Part shown: one piece after another, positions 1-11,101 of the stretch
Layout: every line of letters begins with the position of its first letter
How positions within the stretch are numbered: position 1 is the first letter of the stretch
Source: Streptomyces sp. DH12
GTDB taxonomy: Bacteria > Actinomycetota > Actinomycetes > Streptomycetales > Streptomycetaceae
Assembly: GCF_020873895.1 (NCBI RefSeq)
Contig: NZ_JAHWGT010000022.1
Location: 1-64,000, forward strand
DNA length: 64,000 nucleotides
Reading direction: 5' to 3'
The notes under the pieces: generated by a model
What the model saw: only the letters and a program-made list of their open reading frames with translations
Database searches by the model: none
Told to the model about the DNA's origin: nothing
Position numbers and translations under genes: made by a program

Positions 1-12
1 CGTTGATTTTTG

Positions 13-43
13 GCACGCTGTTGAGTTCTCAAGGAACGGACGC
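13..43 (-). promoter_or_regulatory. rRNA operon leader processing/antitermination element
   Basis: Read on the minus strand this stretch carries the block TTGAGAACTCAACAGCGTGC. This is the conserved sequence of Streptomyces and mycobacterial rRNA leaders and 16S-23S spacers, associated with boxA-type antitermination and RNase III processing. The GAAGGGAAGCGCCCGGAGG leader block lies just upstream (about 71-91). The 16S gene itself should begin just beyond the left edge of the window. Family identification is from memory of rrn leaders. Confidence 0.75.
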
Positions 44-106
44 TTCCTTCGTACTCACCCTCTGGGGCTTTCCTCCGGGCGCTTCCCTTCGGTCTTTCGT
101 GTCTCC

Positions 107-112
107 AGCCTA
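107..112 (-). promoter_or_regulatory. rrn promoter -10 element (proximal)
   Basis: On the minus strand the sequence reads GGATCTGCTAGGCTGGAG, with TAGGCT as a -10-like hexamer. It is the most 16S-proximal of three similar modules in this leader. No convincing -35 hexamer was identified by eye. Confidence 0.5.
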
Positions 113-198
113 GCAGATCCGATTTCCTTCTCTGCCACCCGCTGGAGCGGGCTGCCGGGCCGTTCTCCGCTTTCGCGTTTCCCTTTCCGGCGATTCCG

Positions 199-204
199 AC
201 TCTA
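199..204 (-). promoter_or_regulatory. rrn promoter -10 element (middle)
   Basis: On the minus strand the sequence reads GGATCTGATAGAGTCGGAA, with -10 hexamer TAGAGT. This matches the repeated promoter modules of Streptomyces rRNA operons, which usually have several tandem promoters. It is followed on the minus strand by a GGAAA-rich stretch. Confidence 0.6.
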
Positions 205-287
205 TCAGATCCGCTTTCCGTTCCGTTTCCGGTCCGGATTCTGTTTCCGATGGCCGTCGGGGGCCTTTTGCCTTTCGGCGAGTCCCG

Positions 288-293
288 ACTTTA
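288..293 (-). promoter_or_regulatory. rrn promoter -10 element (distal)
   Basis: On the minus strand the sequence reads CCTCTGATAAAGTCGGGAC, with -10 hexamer TAAAGT. It is the third copy of the TCTGATAnAGTCGG module. The candidate -35 (GAATTC, 311-316, 17-nt spacer) is weak. Together the three copies suggest tandem promoters for the rRNA operon lying off the left edge. Confidence 0.55.
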
Positions 294-390
294 TCAGAGG
301 TTCTGAGTCGGAATTCCCGCCCCGGTCCGGTGGACCCTGTCCGGCACGTAGCTCGGTCGGGTTCCCGTCGGGCGGAGCCGTAAACCTACT

Positions 391-430
391 GGAGCGGGGC
401 GCCCCGATGCAAATCGAGGTGCCCCGCTCC
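391..430 (-). terminator. Hairpin terminator after RNase J
   Basis: A 13-bp stem (391-403 with 418-430, one wobble or mismatch) closes a 14-nt loop, 21 bases past the RNase J stop codon. It also separates the RNase J gene from the rRNA promoters further left. Confidence 0.7.
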
Positions 431-450
431 GGTCGGCCCTGGTAAGAGGG

Positions 451-2136
451 TCAGACCTCGACCACCACGGGCAGGATCATCGGCCGGCGGCGGTAGGTGT
501 CCGACACCCACTTGCCGATGACCCGGCGGATCAGCTGCTGGAGCTGGTGCGGCTCCACCACGCCGTCCTGCGCCGACTTGTTCAGCGCCTCGCCCACCTT
601 CGGGAGGACCGCGTCGAACGCCGCGTCGTCGATGCCCGAGCCGCGGGCGTGGACGAACGGACCACCGACGATCTTGCCGGACGTGGAGTCCACGACCAGG
701 AAGACCGACACGATGCCCTCCTCGCCGAGGATGCGGCGGTCCTTCAGCGCGCCTTCCGTGACGTCGCCGACCGAGAGGCCGTCCACGTACACGTAGCCGG
801 CCTGGACCTTGCCGACGATCCTCGCCTTGCCGCCGACCAGGTCGACGACCACGCCGTCCTCGGCGATGACGATGCGGTCCTTCGGCACGCCGGTCAGCGC
901 GCCCAGCTCAGCGTTGGCCCGCAGGTGGCGCCACTCGCCGTGGACCGGCATCAGGTTCTTCGGCCGGCAGATGTTGTAGAAGTACAGCAGCTCGCCGGCC
1001 GAGGCGTGGCCCGAGACGTGGACCTTGGCGTTGCCCTTGTGGACGACGTTGGCGCCCCAGCGGGTCAGGCCGTTGATCACGCGGTAGACCGCGTTCTCGT
1101 TGCCCGGGATCAGGGACGACGCCAGGATGACCGTGTCGCCCTGGACGATGCGGATCTGGTGGTCCCGGTTGGCCATCCGGGACAGGGCCGCCATCGGTTC
1201 GCCCTGCGAGCCCGTGCAGACGAGCACGACCTCGTGGTCGGGCAGGTCGTCCAGCGTCTTCACGTCGACCACCAGGCCCGGCGGCACCCGCAGGTAGCCC
1301 AGGTCACGGGCGATGCCCATGTTGCGGACCATGGAGCGGCCGACGAAGGCCACCCGGCGCCCGTACTCGTGGGCGGCGTCCAGGATCTGCTGGATGCGGT
1401 GGACGTGGCTGGCGAAGCTCGCCACGATGATCCGCTTCTGGGCGTTCGCGAAGACGTTCCGCAGCACGTTCGAGATGTCGCGCTCCGGCGGGACGAAGCC
1501 CGGCACCTCGGCGTTGGTCGAGTCCGACAGCAGGAGGTCGATGCCCTCCTCGCTGAGGCGGGCGAACGCGTGCAGGTCGGTGAGGCGGTTGTCCAGCGGC
1601 AGCTGGTCCATCTTGAAGTCGCCCGTGTGCACCACCATGCCCGCGGGGGTGCGGATGGCGACGGCCAGGGCGTCCGGGATGGAGTGGTTGACCGCGATGA
1701 ACTCGCAGTCGAACGCGCCCAGGATCTCCCGGTGACCCTCGGACACCTCCAATGTGTACGGGCGGATGCGGTGCTCCTGGAGCTTCGCCTCGATCAGGGC
1801 GAGGGTCAGCTTGGAGCCGATCAGCGGGATGTCGGGCTTCAGGCGGAGCAGGTAGGGCACGCCGCCGATGTGGTCCTCGTGCCCGTGGGTGAGGACCACC
1901 GCCTCGATGTCGTCGAGGCGGTCCTTCAGCGTCGTGAAGTCCGGCAGGATCAGGTCGACGCCCGGCTGCTCCTCCTCGGGGAAGAGGACGCCGCAGTCGA
2001 CGATGAGCAGGCGACCGCCGTACTCGAAGACGGTCATGTTGCGGCCGATCTCGCCGAGACCGCCGAGCGGGGTGACGCGCAGGCCGCCCTGGGGAAGCTT
2101 GGGCGGGGCACCGAGTTCAGGATGCGGATGACTCAA
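451..2136 (-). CDS. rnj: Ribonuclease J
   Basis: Metallo-beta-lactamase/beta-CASP ribonuclease with endonuclease and 5'-to-3' exonuclease activity in mRNA decay and rRNA maturation (family knowledge). The zinc motif is HGHEDH (residues 84-89), inside a complete 561-residue protein of usual length. The beta-CASP region follows, with SDSTNAE and the C-terminal HVSGHAS motif. The start is TTG at 2136 with a strong GAGGAG ribosome-binding site 6 nt upstream. No better ATG lies nearby. The gene is the distal member of a minus-strand block after dapA, with a 110-bp gap, and is followed by a hairpin and then the rRNA promoters. Confidence 0.95.
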   Translation of the reverse strand: MSHPHPELGAPPKLPQGGLRVTPLGGLGEIGRNMTVFEYGGRLLIVDCGVLFPEEEQPGVDLILPDFTTLKDRLDDIEAVVLTHGHEDHIGGVPYLLRLKPDIPLIGSKLTLALIEAKLQEHRIRPYTLEVSEGHREILGAFDCEFIAVNHSIPDALAVAIRTPAGMVVHTGDFKMDQLPLDNRLTDLHAFARLSEEGIDLLLSDSTNAEVPGFVPPERDISNVLRNVFANAQKRIIVASFASHVHRIQQILDAAHEYGRRVAFVGRSMVRNMGIARDLGYLRVPPGLVVDVKTLDDLPDHEVVLVCTGSQGEPMAALSRMANRDHQIRIVQGDTVILASSLIPGNENAVYRVINGLTRWGANVVHKGNAKVHVSGHASAGELLYFYNICRPKNLMPVHGEWRHLRANAELGALTGVPKDRIVIAEDGVVVDLVGGKARIVGKVQAGYVYVDGLSVGDVTEGALKDRRILGEEGIVSVFLVVDSTSGKIVGGPFVHARGSGIDDAAFDAVLPKVGEALNKSAQDGVVEPHQLQQLIRRVIGKWVSDTYRRRPMILPVVVEV

Positions 2137-2246
2137 AAGACTCTCCTCACCACGCGCGCCACGTGCCGCTGAGACACGTGGCGCGTGTGACGTTCATGCG
2201 TGTGCTGGGGACTGTTCTGTTGTCTGTGGAGTTGTGAAGTCCGTTG

Positions 2247-3146
2247 TCACACCTCTACCCCGCCGGCGGCGAGGTCGCTCCTGAGCTGGGCGGTCTCGGC
2301 CGGCGAGAGCTCCACCAGGGGCAGGCGCAGCGGGCCGGCCGGGAGCCCCTGGAGGGCCAGGGCGGCCTTGGTGGTGATCACGCCCTGGGTGCGGAACATG
2401 CCGGTGTAGACGGGGAGCAGCTGCTGGTGGATCTCGGTCGCCTTCTGGACGTCGCCCGTGAGGTGGGCGTCCAGGAGGGCCCGCAGCTCGGGGGTGACGA
2501 CGTGGCCGACGACGGAGACGAAGCCGACCGCGCCCACGGAGAGCAGCGGCAGGTTGAGCATGTCGTCGCCGGAGTACCAGGCGAGGCCGGAGCGGGCGAT
2601 GGCCCAGCTGGCGCGGCCCAGGTCGCCCTTGGCGTCCTTGTTGGCGACGATACGGGGGTGCTCGGCGAGGCGGACGATCGTCTGCGTGTCGATCGGGACG
2701 CCGCTGCGGCCGGGGATGTCGTAGAGCATCACGGGCAGCTCGGTGGCGTCGGCGATGGCCGAGAAGTGCCGGTAGAGGCCCTCCTGCGGCGGCTTGTTGT
2801 AGTACGGCGTGACGGCGAGCAGGCCGTGCGCGCCGGCGCGTTCGGCGGCGCGGGCCAGCTCCAGGGTGTGCCGGGTGTCGTTGGTGCCGATGCCGGCGAC
2901 GACGTGGGCCCGGTCGCCCACGGCCTCCAGGACCGCCCGTACGAGCTGGTCTTTCTCCGCGTCGCTGGTGGTCGGGGACTCGCCGGTGGTGCCGTTGACG
3001 ATCAGGCCGTCGTTGCCTGCGTCCACGAGGTGGGCGGCGAGCCGCTGAGCGCCGTCGATGTCGAGTCCGCCGTCCGCCGTGAACGGCGTGACCATGGCGG
3101 TGAGGACCCTCCCGAAGGGGGTCTGCGGAGTGGAGATCGGAGCCAT
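2247..3146 (-). CDS. dapA: 4-hydroxy-tetrahydrodipicolinate synthase
   Basis: Condenses pyruvate with aspartate semialdehyde in the diaminopimelate/lysine pathway. This 299-residue TIM-barrel enzyme shows the NGTTGE motif (residues 51-56), the catalytic YY pair in TPYYNKPP (about 115) and YDIPGRSG (from 142). The Schiff-base lysine is K170 in ANKDAKGD. The chosen start is ATG 3146 (MAPIS); a start 9 bp further upstream is possible. dapB, the next enzyme of the pathway, lies 2.6 kb away in the same window. Streptomyces commonly carry more than one dapA-like gene, so pathway assignment is by family. Confidence 0.93.
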   Translation of the reverse strand: MAPISTPQTPFGRVLTAMVTPFTADGGLDIDGAQRLAAHLVDAGNDGLIVNGTTGESPTTSDAEKDQLVRAVLEAVGDRAHVVAGIGTNDTRHTLELARAAERAGAHGLLAVTPYYNKPPQEGLYRHFSAIADATELPVMLYDIPGRSGVPIDTQTIVRLAEHPRIVANKDAKGDLGRASWAIARSGLAWYSGDDMLNLPLLSVGAVGFVSVVGHVVTPELRALLDAHLTGDVQKATEIHQQLLPVYTGMFRTQGVITTKAALALQGLPAGPLRLPLVELSPAETAQLRSDLAAGGVEV

Positions 3147-3207
3147 GGGTAACACGCTACTCGCTGCTCAGCACGTGGGGTCCCCTCGGGGACGTGCGGA
3201 AGAGGAG

Positions 3208-3245
3208 CCCGGCACTGCCTGCTCGGGGGTTCAAGCAGTGCCGGG
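3208..3245 (-). terminator. Hairpin between thyX and dapA
   Basis: CCCGGCACTGC (3208-3218) pairs with GCAGTGCCGGG (3235-3245), an 11-bp perfect core with a 16-nt loop. It lies about 130 bases past the thyX stop and just before dapA, so it most likely ends the thyX transcript. Confidence 0.65.
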
Positions 3246-3372
3246 TCCGTCTGATCAGCCTAGATGAACTTCTCAGAATGCCGCAATACGGACACTTCGG
3301 GCGGCTGATCCGTACATCCGTACAGAAGCCGGAACGGAGTTTCGGCGGTTCGGGGCGGCGGCCGCGGCGGCC

Positions 3373-4140
3373 CTACGGGGCCACGCGGCCGTTCTTGTTG
3401 AAGGCGGCGTGGGTGAGCGGCATGAGCGCGGCCCACTCGGCCTCCATCCGCTCCCCGACCATCTCGATCTCGCGCTGCGGGAACGAAGGCACCTTCGCCA
3501 GCTCGTGCTGGGTGCGCAGGCCGAGGAAGTGCATCAGCGAGCGGGCGTTGCACGTGGCGTACATGGACGAGAACAAGCCGACCGGCAGGACGGCGCGGGC
3601 CACCTCGCGGGCGACGCCGGCGGCCAGCATCTCCTGGTACGCGGTGTACGCCCGGACGTACGACTCCTCCATCGTGTGGGAGACCAGCTTGTGCTGCTGC
3701 TCCGTGCCCTCGACGAAGACGTACTTGCCCGGCCGGCCCTCCTGGACCAGCTTCCGGTCGGTGCCCGGGACGTAGAAGACCGGCTCCAGCTCCCGGTAGC
3801 GGCCCGACTCCTCGTTGTACGACCAGCCCACGCGGTGCCGCATGAACTCGCGGAACACGAAGATCGGGGCGCTGATGAAGAAGGTCATCGAGTTGTGCTC
3901 GAAGGGGCTGCCGTGCCGGTCCCGCATCAGGTAGTTGATCAGGCCCTTGGAGCGCTCCGGGTCCTTGCTCAGCTCGTCCAGGGACTGCTCACCCGCGGTC
4001 GAGACCCGGGCCGCCCACAGCACGTCGGAGTCGGCCGCGCTGTGCTTGACCAGCTCCACGGTCACGTCGCTGCGGAAGCTCGGCCGGAGCACCGGGGGCT
4101 CCTCGGGCTCCTGGGGGGTCGCGGCGGGGGTGTCGGTCAC
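3373..4140 (-). CDS. thyX: Flavin-dependent thymidylate synthase ThyX
   Basis: Makes dTMP from dUMP using FAD, NADPH and methylene-tetrahydrofolate. The diagnostic ThyX motif is seen as RHRVGWSYNEESGRY at residues 101-115. The length of 255 residues is normal for actinobacteria. The start is taken as GTG 4140 because a GGAAGGA ribosome-binding site precedes it and homology begins soon after. The frame stays open upstream to 4497, but that extension overlaps the divergent small gene at 4289 and has no family similarity. Confidence 0.95.
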   Translation of the reverse strand: MTDTPAATPQEPEEPPVLRPSFRSDVTVELVKHSAADSDVLWAARVSTAGEQSLDELSKDPERSKGLINYLMRDRHGSPFEHNSMTFFISAPIFVFREFMRHRVGWSYNEESGRYRELEPVFYVPGTDRKLVQEGRPGKYVFVEGTEQQHKLVSHTMEESYVRAYTAYQEMLAAGVAREVARAVLPVGLFSSMYATCNARSLMHFLGLRTQHELAKVPSFPQREIEMVGERMEAEWAALMPLTHAAFNKNGRVAP

Positions 4141-4288
4141 CGGCGGGTCCTTCCGAAGTCGCGTCGCACGGGGCGCGCCCACTCTACGTTGCCGGACCGA
4201 GATCGATTCACGGGCACCAAACCGTGCGTACACGCGTCTGAAGGGGTAGCAGCCCCGAAACACCACAAGCCACCGAAGGAGAACCCTG

Positions 4289-4528
4289 ATGTTCCGCCGG
4301 CGTGAGGCAGTCCCGTTCGCGTTCGTCGCCGAGTCCGACCGCTTCCGCAGTAACGTCACCCCTCCGGCCCGGCAGCGTCCCAGTGTCTCCGAGGTCGCCG
4401 GTCGTACCCTGATCGGGCTGACCGTGGTGGCCGGGCTCGTGGGGTCGCTGCTGTTCGGGATGCCGGCGATGCAGGCCGGCCCGTCGGCCGGGCACACCCA
4501 GCAGTCCGAGGCAGCCGAGGGTCGTTGA
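4289..4528 (+). CDS. Small single-pass membrane protein
   Basis: A 79-residue protein of unknown function. An arginine-rich N-terminal half is followed by one hydrophobic segment (roughly residues 39-60, with LIGLTVVAGLVGSLLFGMPA) and a short polar tail. A clear AAGGAG site precedes ATG 4289. It is divergent from thyX and followed by another membrane protein gene 94 bp downstream. Family placement is not recognised beyond a conserved Streptomyces hypothetical. Confidence 0.75.
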   Translation: MFRRREAVPFAFVAESDRFRSNVTPPARQRPSVSEVAGRTLIGLTVVAGLVGSLLFGMPAMQAGPSAGHTQQSEAAEGR

Positions 4529-4622
4529 CCCGTACGCGCCCCTGGTGTGGCCGGGCACGGGGCCGCTGGGTAGCCTCACCGGGCACAGCCCGAACGAGCG
4601 TGCAGAGAGTTAAGGAACAGCC

Positions 4623-5177
4623 GTGCCCCTGCCCTTCCTGACGGCCGACCGTGCCTTCGACGCCGCGAGCGACGACACGGCGCTGCCGTTCGACGACCAC
4701 GACCAGTGGCGTCGCCCGTACCGGCCGGGCCCCTGGCGGGTCGTGGCCTCCGCCCTGGCCCTGCTGATCGCCTCGTTCATGCTGCTGGCGACGCTGATCA
4801 TCGCGGTGGCCGGCGCGCTGCCCGCGGCGGGCGTGTGCCTGGCGGCCGCGACGCTGGTCGTCCTGGTCGCCCTGCGGCTGCTGCGCGTCGGCACGTGGGT
4901 GAGCCGCCACGGCGTGCGGCGCGTGCGGTTCTTCCGCACCACCACGGTGCCGTGGACGCGGGCCGCGTCGGTCCGCACCGTCCAGCAGCCCGTACGGTGG
5001 CTCGGCCTGCCGCGCACCGTGCAGGGCCAGGCCCTGGTGCTCCACCGGCAGGGTGAGGGGGAGCCGCTGACGCTGCTCACCGACCACAACGCCGACTTCC
5101 TGTCGCGCGTGGAGGCCTTCGACCGGGCAGCCGACACCGTCGAGGCGTGGACCGCGGAGTACACGCCCGTCTCGTAG
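4623..5177 (+). CDS. Two-pass membrane protein, possible PH-like domain
   Basis: A 184-residue protein starting at GTG 4623. Two adjacent hydrophobic segments (about residues 39-61 and 64-82) form a membrane hairpin. They are followed by a soluble C-terminal region containing VSRHGVRRVRFF and VPWTRAASVRTVQ. That pattern resembles bacterial PH-like membrane proteins, which is an inference from layout only. It sits in the same direction as the small membrane protein at 4289 and converges on the minus-strand gene at 5289. Confidence 0.8.
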   Translation: MPLPFLTADRAFDAASDDTALPFDDHDQWRRPYRPGPWRVVASALALLIASFMLLATLIIAVAGALPAAGVCLAAATLVVLVALRLLRVGTWVSRHGVRRVRFFRTTTVPWTRAASVRTVQQPVRWLGLPRTVQGQALVLHRQGEGEPLTLLTDHNADFLSRVEAFDRAADTVEAWTAEYTPVS

Positions 5178-5288
5178 GCGGCGCGTCCGCTCCGTTCCGA
5201 GCGGCTGCTCCACCGGGAGCGGCCGCGCCACCGGCGCCGTACCCCGTCCGGGGCGCGGCGCCGGTGGCGCGTCAGGGACCGGGTCGGC

Positions 5289-5741
5289 TCAGCGCGGGGC
5301 GGGGCGGCCGTCGTGGAGGGCGATCGCGTGCTGCATCGCCTTGCGGGCCCGCGGGGTGTCGCGGGCGTCGCGGTAGGCGACGGCGAGCCGGAACCAGCAG
5401 CGCCAGTCGTCCGGGGTGTCCTCGGTCTCCGCCCGGCGGCGGGCGAACACCTCGTCGGCGGACTCGCGGTCGATCCGGCCGTCGGGGGTGCGGCGCAGCT
5501 CGTCGACGGGCAGGCCGCCCTCCGCCTCCAGCTCGGCCGCCAGGCGGTTGGCCCGGGTGACGAACCGGGTGTTCATCCACAGGAACCACACGCCGATGGC
5601 CGGCAGCACCAGCGCCGCGAGCCCCAGCACGACGGTGACCGCGCTGCCCTGCCGGATCAGGGCCAGGCCCCGGCCGCCGACCAGGACGAACCAGATCGCC
5701 AGGAAGGCGGCCATGACGAAGTACGTGATCTTCGCGCCCAT
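5289..5741 (-). CDS. Membrane protein with TPR-like C-terminus
   Basis: A 150-residue protein of unknown specific role. There are two predicted transmembrane segments (about residues 5-29 and 34-56). A soluble tail contains a segment resembling a single tetratricopeptide repeat (DWRCWFRLAVAYRDARDTPRARKA). It begins at ATG 5741, five bases after the dapB stop, so it is probably co-transcribed with dapB and the upstream M16 peptidase gene. Confidence 0.82.
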   Translation of the reverse strand: MGAKITYFVMAAFLAIWFVLVGGRGLALIRQGSAVTVVLGLAALVLPAIGVWFLWMNTRFVTRANRLAAELEAEGGLPVDELRRTPDGRIDRESADEVFARRRAETEDTPDDWRCWFRLAVAYRDARDTPRARKAMQHAIALHDGRPAPR

Positions 5742-5746
5742 GGGGG

Positions 5747-7919
<2,173 letters not shown>

Positions 7920-7923
<4 letters not shown>

Positions 7924-10139
7924 TGGTCGGTGTCGTCCTTGTCGCCCTCGGCGCCGTCCTCGTCCGCCATGACGGGGACGAGGGAGAGCTTGCCGCGCTG
8001 GTCGATCTCGGCGATCTCGACCTGGACCTTGGAGCCGACCGCGAGCACGTCCTCGACGTTCTCCACGCGCTTGCCACCGGCGAGCTTGCGGATCTGCGAG
8101 ATGTGCAGCAGGCCGTCCTTGCCGGGCATCAGGGAGACGAACGCGCCGAAGGTGGTGGTCTTGACGACCGTACCCAGGTAGCGCTCGCCGACCTCCGGCA
8201 TGGTCGGGTTGGCGATGCCGTTGATCGTGGCGCGGGCGGCCTCGGCCTGCGAGCCGACCTGGGCACCGATGTAGATGGTGCCGTCGTCCTCGATCGTGAT
8301 CTCGGCGCCGGTGTCCTCCTGGATCTGGTTGATCATCTTGCCCTTGGGGCCGATGACCTCACCGATCTTGTCCACGGGGATCTTCACGGTGATGATCCGC
8401 GGGGCGTTGGGGGACATCTCGTCCGGCGTGTCGATCGCTTCCATCATCACGTCGAGGATGTGGAGGCGGGCGTCGCGGGCCTGCTTGAGGGCCGCGGCCA
8501 GGACGGAGGCCGGGATGCCGTCCAGCTTGGTGTCGAGCTGGAGGGCGGTGACGAACTCCTTGGTGCCGGCGACCTTGAAGTCCATGTCGCCGAAGGCGTC
8601 CTCGGCGCCGAGGATGTCGGTGAGCGCGACGTAGTGCGTCTTGCCCTCGACCTCCTCGGAGATGAGGCCCATGGCGATGCCGGCGACGGGGGCCTTCAGC
8701 GGCACACCGGCGTTCAGCAGCGACATGGTGGAGGCGCAGACCGAGCCCATGGACGTCGAACCGTTGGAGCCGAGGGCCTCGGACACCTGGCGGATCGCGT
8801 ACGGGAACTCCTCGCGCGTCGGGAGGACCGGCACGATCGCGCGCTCGGCGAGCGCGCCGTGGCCGATCTCGCGGCGCTTCGGCGAACCGACGCGGCCGGT
8901 CTCGCCGACGGAGTACGGCGGGAAGTTGTAGTTGTGCATGTAGCGCTTGCGGGTCACCGGGGAGAGGGTGTCCAGCTGCTGCTCCATGCGGAGCATGTTG
9001 AGGGTGGTGACGCCCAGGATCTGGGTCTCGCCACGCTCGAACAGCGCCGAGCCGTGCACGCGCGGGATGGCCTCGACCTCGGCGGCCAGCGTGCGGATGT
9101 CCGTCAGGCCGCGGCCGTCGATGCGGACCTTGTCCTTGATGACGCGCTCGCGGACCAGCTTCTTGGTCAGCGCGCGGTACGCGGCGGAGATCTCCTTCTC
9201 GCGGCCCTCGAACTGCGGGAGCAGCTTCTCGGCGGCGATCTCCTTGACGCGGTCGAGCTCGGCCTCGCGCTCCTGCTTGCCGGCGATGGTGAGCGCCTGC
9301 GACAGCTCGCTCTTCACCGCGGCGGCCAGCGCCTCCAGGACGTCGTCCTGGTACTCGAGGAAGACCGGGAACTCGCCGACCGGCTTGGCGGCCTTGGCGG
9401 CGAGGTCCGACTGGGCCTTGCACAGGACCTTGATGAAGGGCTTCGCGGCCTCGAGACCGGCGGCGACGACCTCCTCGGTCGGCGCCTCGGCGCCGCCCTT
9501 GACGAGCTCGACCGTCTTCTCGGTGGCCTCGGCCTCGACCATCATGATCGCGACGTCGCCGTCCTCCAGGACGCGACCGGCGACGACCATGTCGAAGACG
9601 GCGTCCTCGAGCTCGGTGTGCGTCGGGAACGCGACCCACTGGCCGTTGATCAGGGCGACGCGGGTGCCGCCGATCGGGCCGGAGAAGGGCAGGCCGGCCA
9701 GCTGCGTGGAGCAGGAGGCGGCGTTGATGGCGACCACGTCGTACAGGTGGTCGGGGTTGAGCGCCATGATCGTCTCGACGATCTGGATCTCGTTGCGCAG
9801 GCCCTTCTTGAAGGAGGGGCGCAGCGGGCGGTCGATCAGGCGGCAGGTGAGGATCGCGTCCTCGGAGGGCCGGCCCTCACGGCGGAAGAAGCTGCCGGGG
9901 ATCTTGCCGGCGGCGTACATCCGCTCCTCGACGTCCACCGTGAGGGGGAAGAAGTCGAGCTGGTCCTTGGGCTTCTTCGACGCGGTCGTGGCCGACAGCA
10001 CCATGGTGTCGTCGTCCAGGTACGCGACGGCGGAGCCGGCGGCCTGCTTGGCCAGGCGGCCCGTCTCGAAGCGGATGGTGCGGGTACCGAAGGAACCGTT
10101 GTCGATCACGGCTTCGGCGTAGTGGGTCTCGTTCTCCAC
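7920..10139 (-). CDS. pnp: Polynucleotide phosphorylase
   Basis: Phosphorolytic 3'-to-5' exoribonuclease that can also add 3' tails. Streptomyces PNPase was long annotated as guanosine pentaphosphate synthetase (gpsI). The 739 residues hold two RNase PH-like domains, with [11 protein letters not shown] opening the second (about 340), then a KH domain ([14 protein letters not shown], about 610) and an S1 domain ([15 protein letters not shown], about 675). The start is GTG 10139 with GGAG upstream. rpsO lies about 500 bp upstream in the same direction, so the classical rpsO-pnp arrangement is present. Confidence 0.96.
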
Positions 10140-10434
10140 CAGCGGTGTCTCCGTCTACTCGTCGTCTTTTCGCCCGGCGCCCGTGTGGCGCGGGACGGGG
10201 CGGAGAGGTGCGCCTTGTGTGCGGGCCGGTCTTCGATCGAAGCACCCGGGTGCGCCCTTGGGGACGGTGTCCCGTGGGGCCCGGGGGCCACTACCGAGGA
10301 CCGGCGACGGCGGGGGCGGTCTCTCCGGTCCCACCGTGTCCGCGCGGGATGCGCGTCACGGTGGCGTCATGGGGTGACACCGGGGGGTGTCACGTCATGC
10401 GCTGTGTCGTCGTGCGGTCTGTCGTCGTGCTGTG

Positions 10435-10479
10435 CTTCTTCGTGCGGTACTTCTTGGTGCGGTACTTCTTGGTGCGGTG
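10435..10479. repeat. Three tandem 15-bp repeats
   Basis: The unit CTTCTTGGTGCGGTA occurs three times (10435-10449, 10450-10464, 10465-10479), with one base changed in the first copy and one at the end of the third. It lies in the pnp leader, and read on the transcribed strand it gives purine-rich AAGAAG blocks. Confidence 0.8.
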
Positions 10480-10599
10480 CACCGTGCGGTGATCCGCCGT
10501 GCGGCGGACCGTCGCGCGGTGTGTCTCGTGCGACCAGATTACTGAGCTTCCACCCAGGATCGCATTTCCGGTCGCCGCGCGGATTACACGCGTACAGCA

Positions 10600-10637
10600 A
10601 AGGGAGCGGCTCCCGGTCGGTCGGGAACCGCTCCCTT
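10600..10637 (-). terminator. rpsO terminator hairpin
   Basis: AAGGGAGCGG (10600-10609) pairs with CCGCTCCCTT (10628-10637). The stem continues inward after one mismatch, giving about 15 paired bases and a short loop. It lies 10 bases past the rpsO stop codon. Partial readthrough would supply pnp mRNA. Confidence 0.8.
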
Positions 10638-10646
10638 CACGGCGTC

Positions 10647-10937
10647 TTACTTGGCGCCGCCGGCCGCACCGCGGCGGATGCCGAGGCGGTCGACCAGGGC
10701 GCGGAAGCGCTGGATGTCCTTCTTGGCCAGGTACTGCAGCAGGCGGCGGCGCTGGCCGACGAGGATCAGCAGACCACGGCGGGAGTGGTGGTCGTGCTTG
10801 TGCGTCTTGAGGTGCTCGGTCAGGTCCGAGATGCGGCGGGAGAGCATCGCGACCTGGACCTCGGGGGAGCCGGTGTCGCCCTCCTTGGTGCCGAACTCGG
10901 CCATGATCTGCTTCTTGGTGGCGGCGTCGAGAGACAC
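10647..10937 (-). CDS. rpsO: 30S ribosomal protein S15
   Basis: A 96-residue primary 16S rRNA-binding protein of the small subunit platform. Typical S15 features are visible: [11 protein letters not shown] near residue 20, [19 protein letters not shown], and QRRRLLQYL. The start is GTG 10937 with a GAGGAG ribosome-binding site. It is upstream of pnp on the same strand. Confidence 0.97.
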   Translation of the reverse strand: MSLDAATKKQIMAEFGTKEGDTGSPEVQVAMLSRRISDLTEHLKTHKHDHHSRRGLLILVGQRRRLLQYLAKKDIQRFRALVDRLGIRRGAAGGAK

Positions 10938-11101
10938 GCGTACTCCTCAGGGTGTTCGAAGCGCCTGCGAGTGCCCCTGGTCTGGGTCTCAGGGGGACTT
11001 CCGTGACTCGGAGGCGAAGGCGCGATGAGCGCTGCTCCCAGATGCTCCGGGGGCGCGTACACAAACGGCCGTCACACAGCGTACCAGCCGGCGGGTGCGG
11101 G

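Larger units (their letters stand above)
10140..10646. other. rpsO-pnp intergenic region
   Basis: About 500 bases without a convincing gene. It contains the rpsO hairpin (10600-10637), three tandem 15-bp units (10435-10479) and GC-rich sequence up to the pnp start. In Streptomyces this interval is known to hold a pnp promoter and a readthrough stem-loop cleaved by RNase III; those sites were not pinpointed here. Confidence 0.6.

Noticed and set aside
3373-4497. 374-residue form of ThyX
   Set aside because: The extra N-terminus overlaps the divergent gene at 4289 and lacks similarity; GTG 4140 has a proper ribosome-binding site.
8103-11006. Long plus-strand frame across pnp and rpsO
   Set aside because: It is antisense to two certain genes, with no start signal or family similarity.
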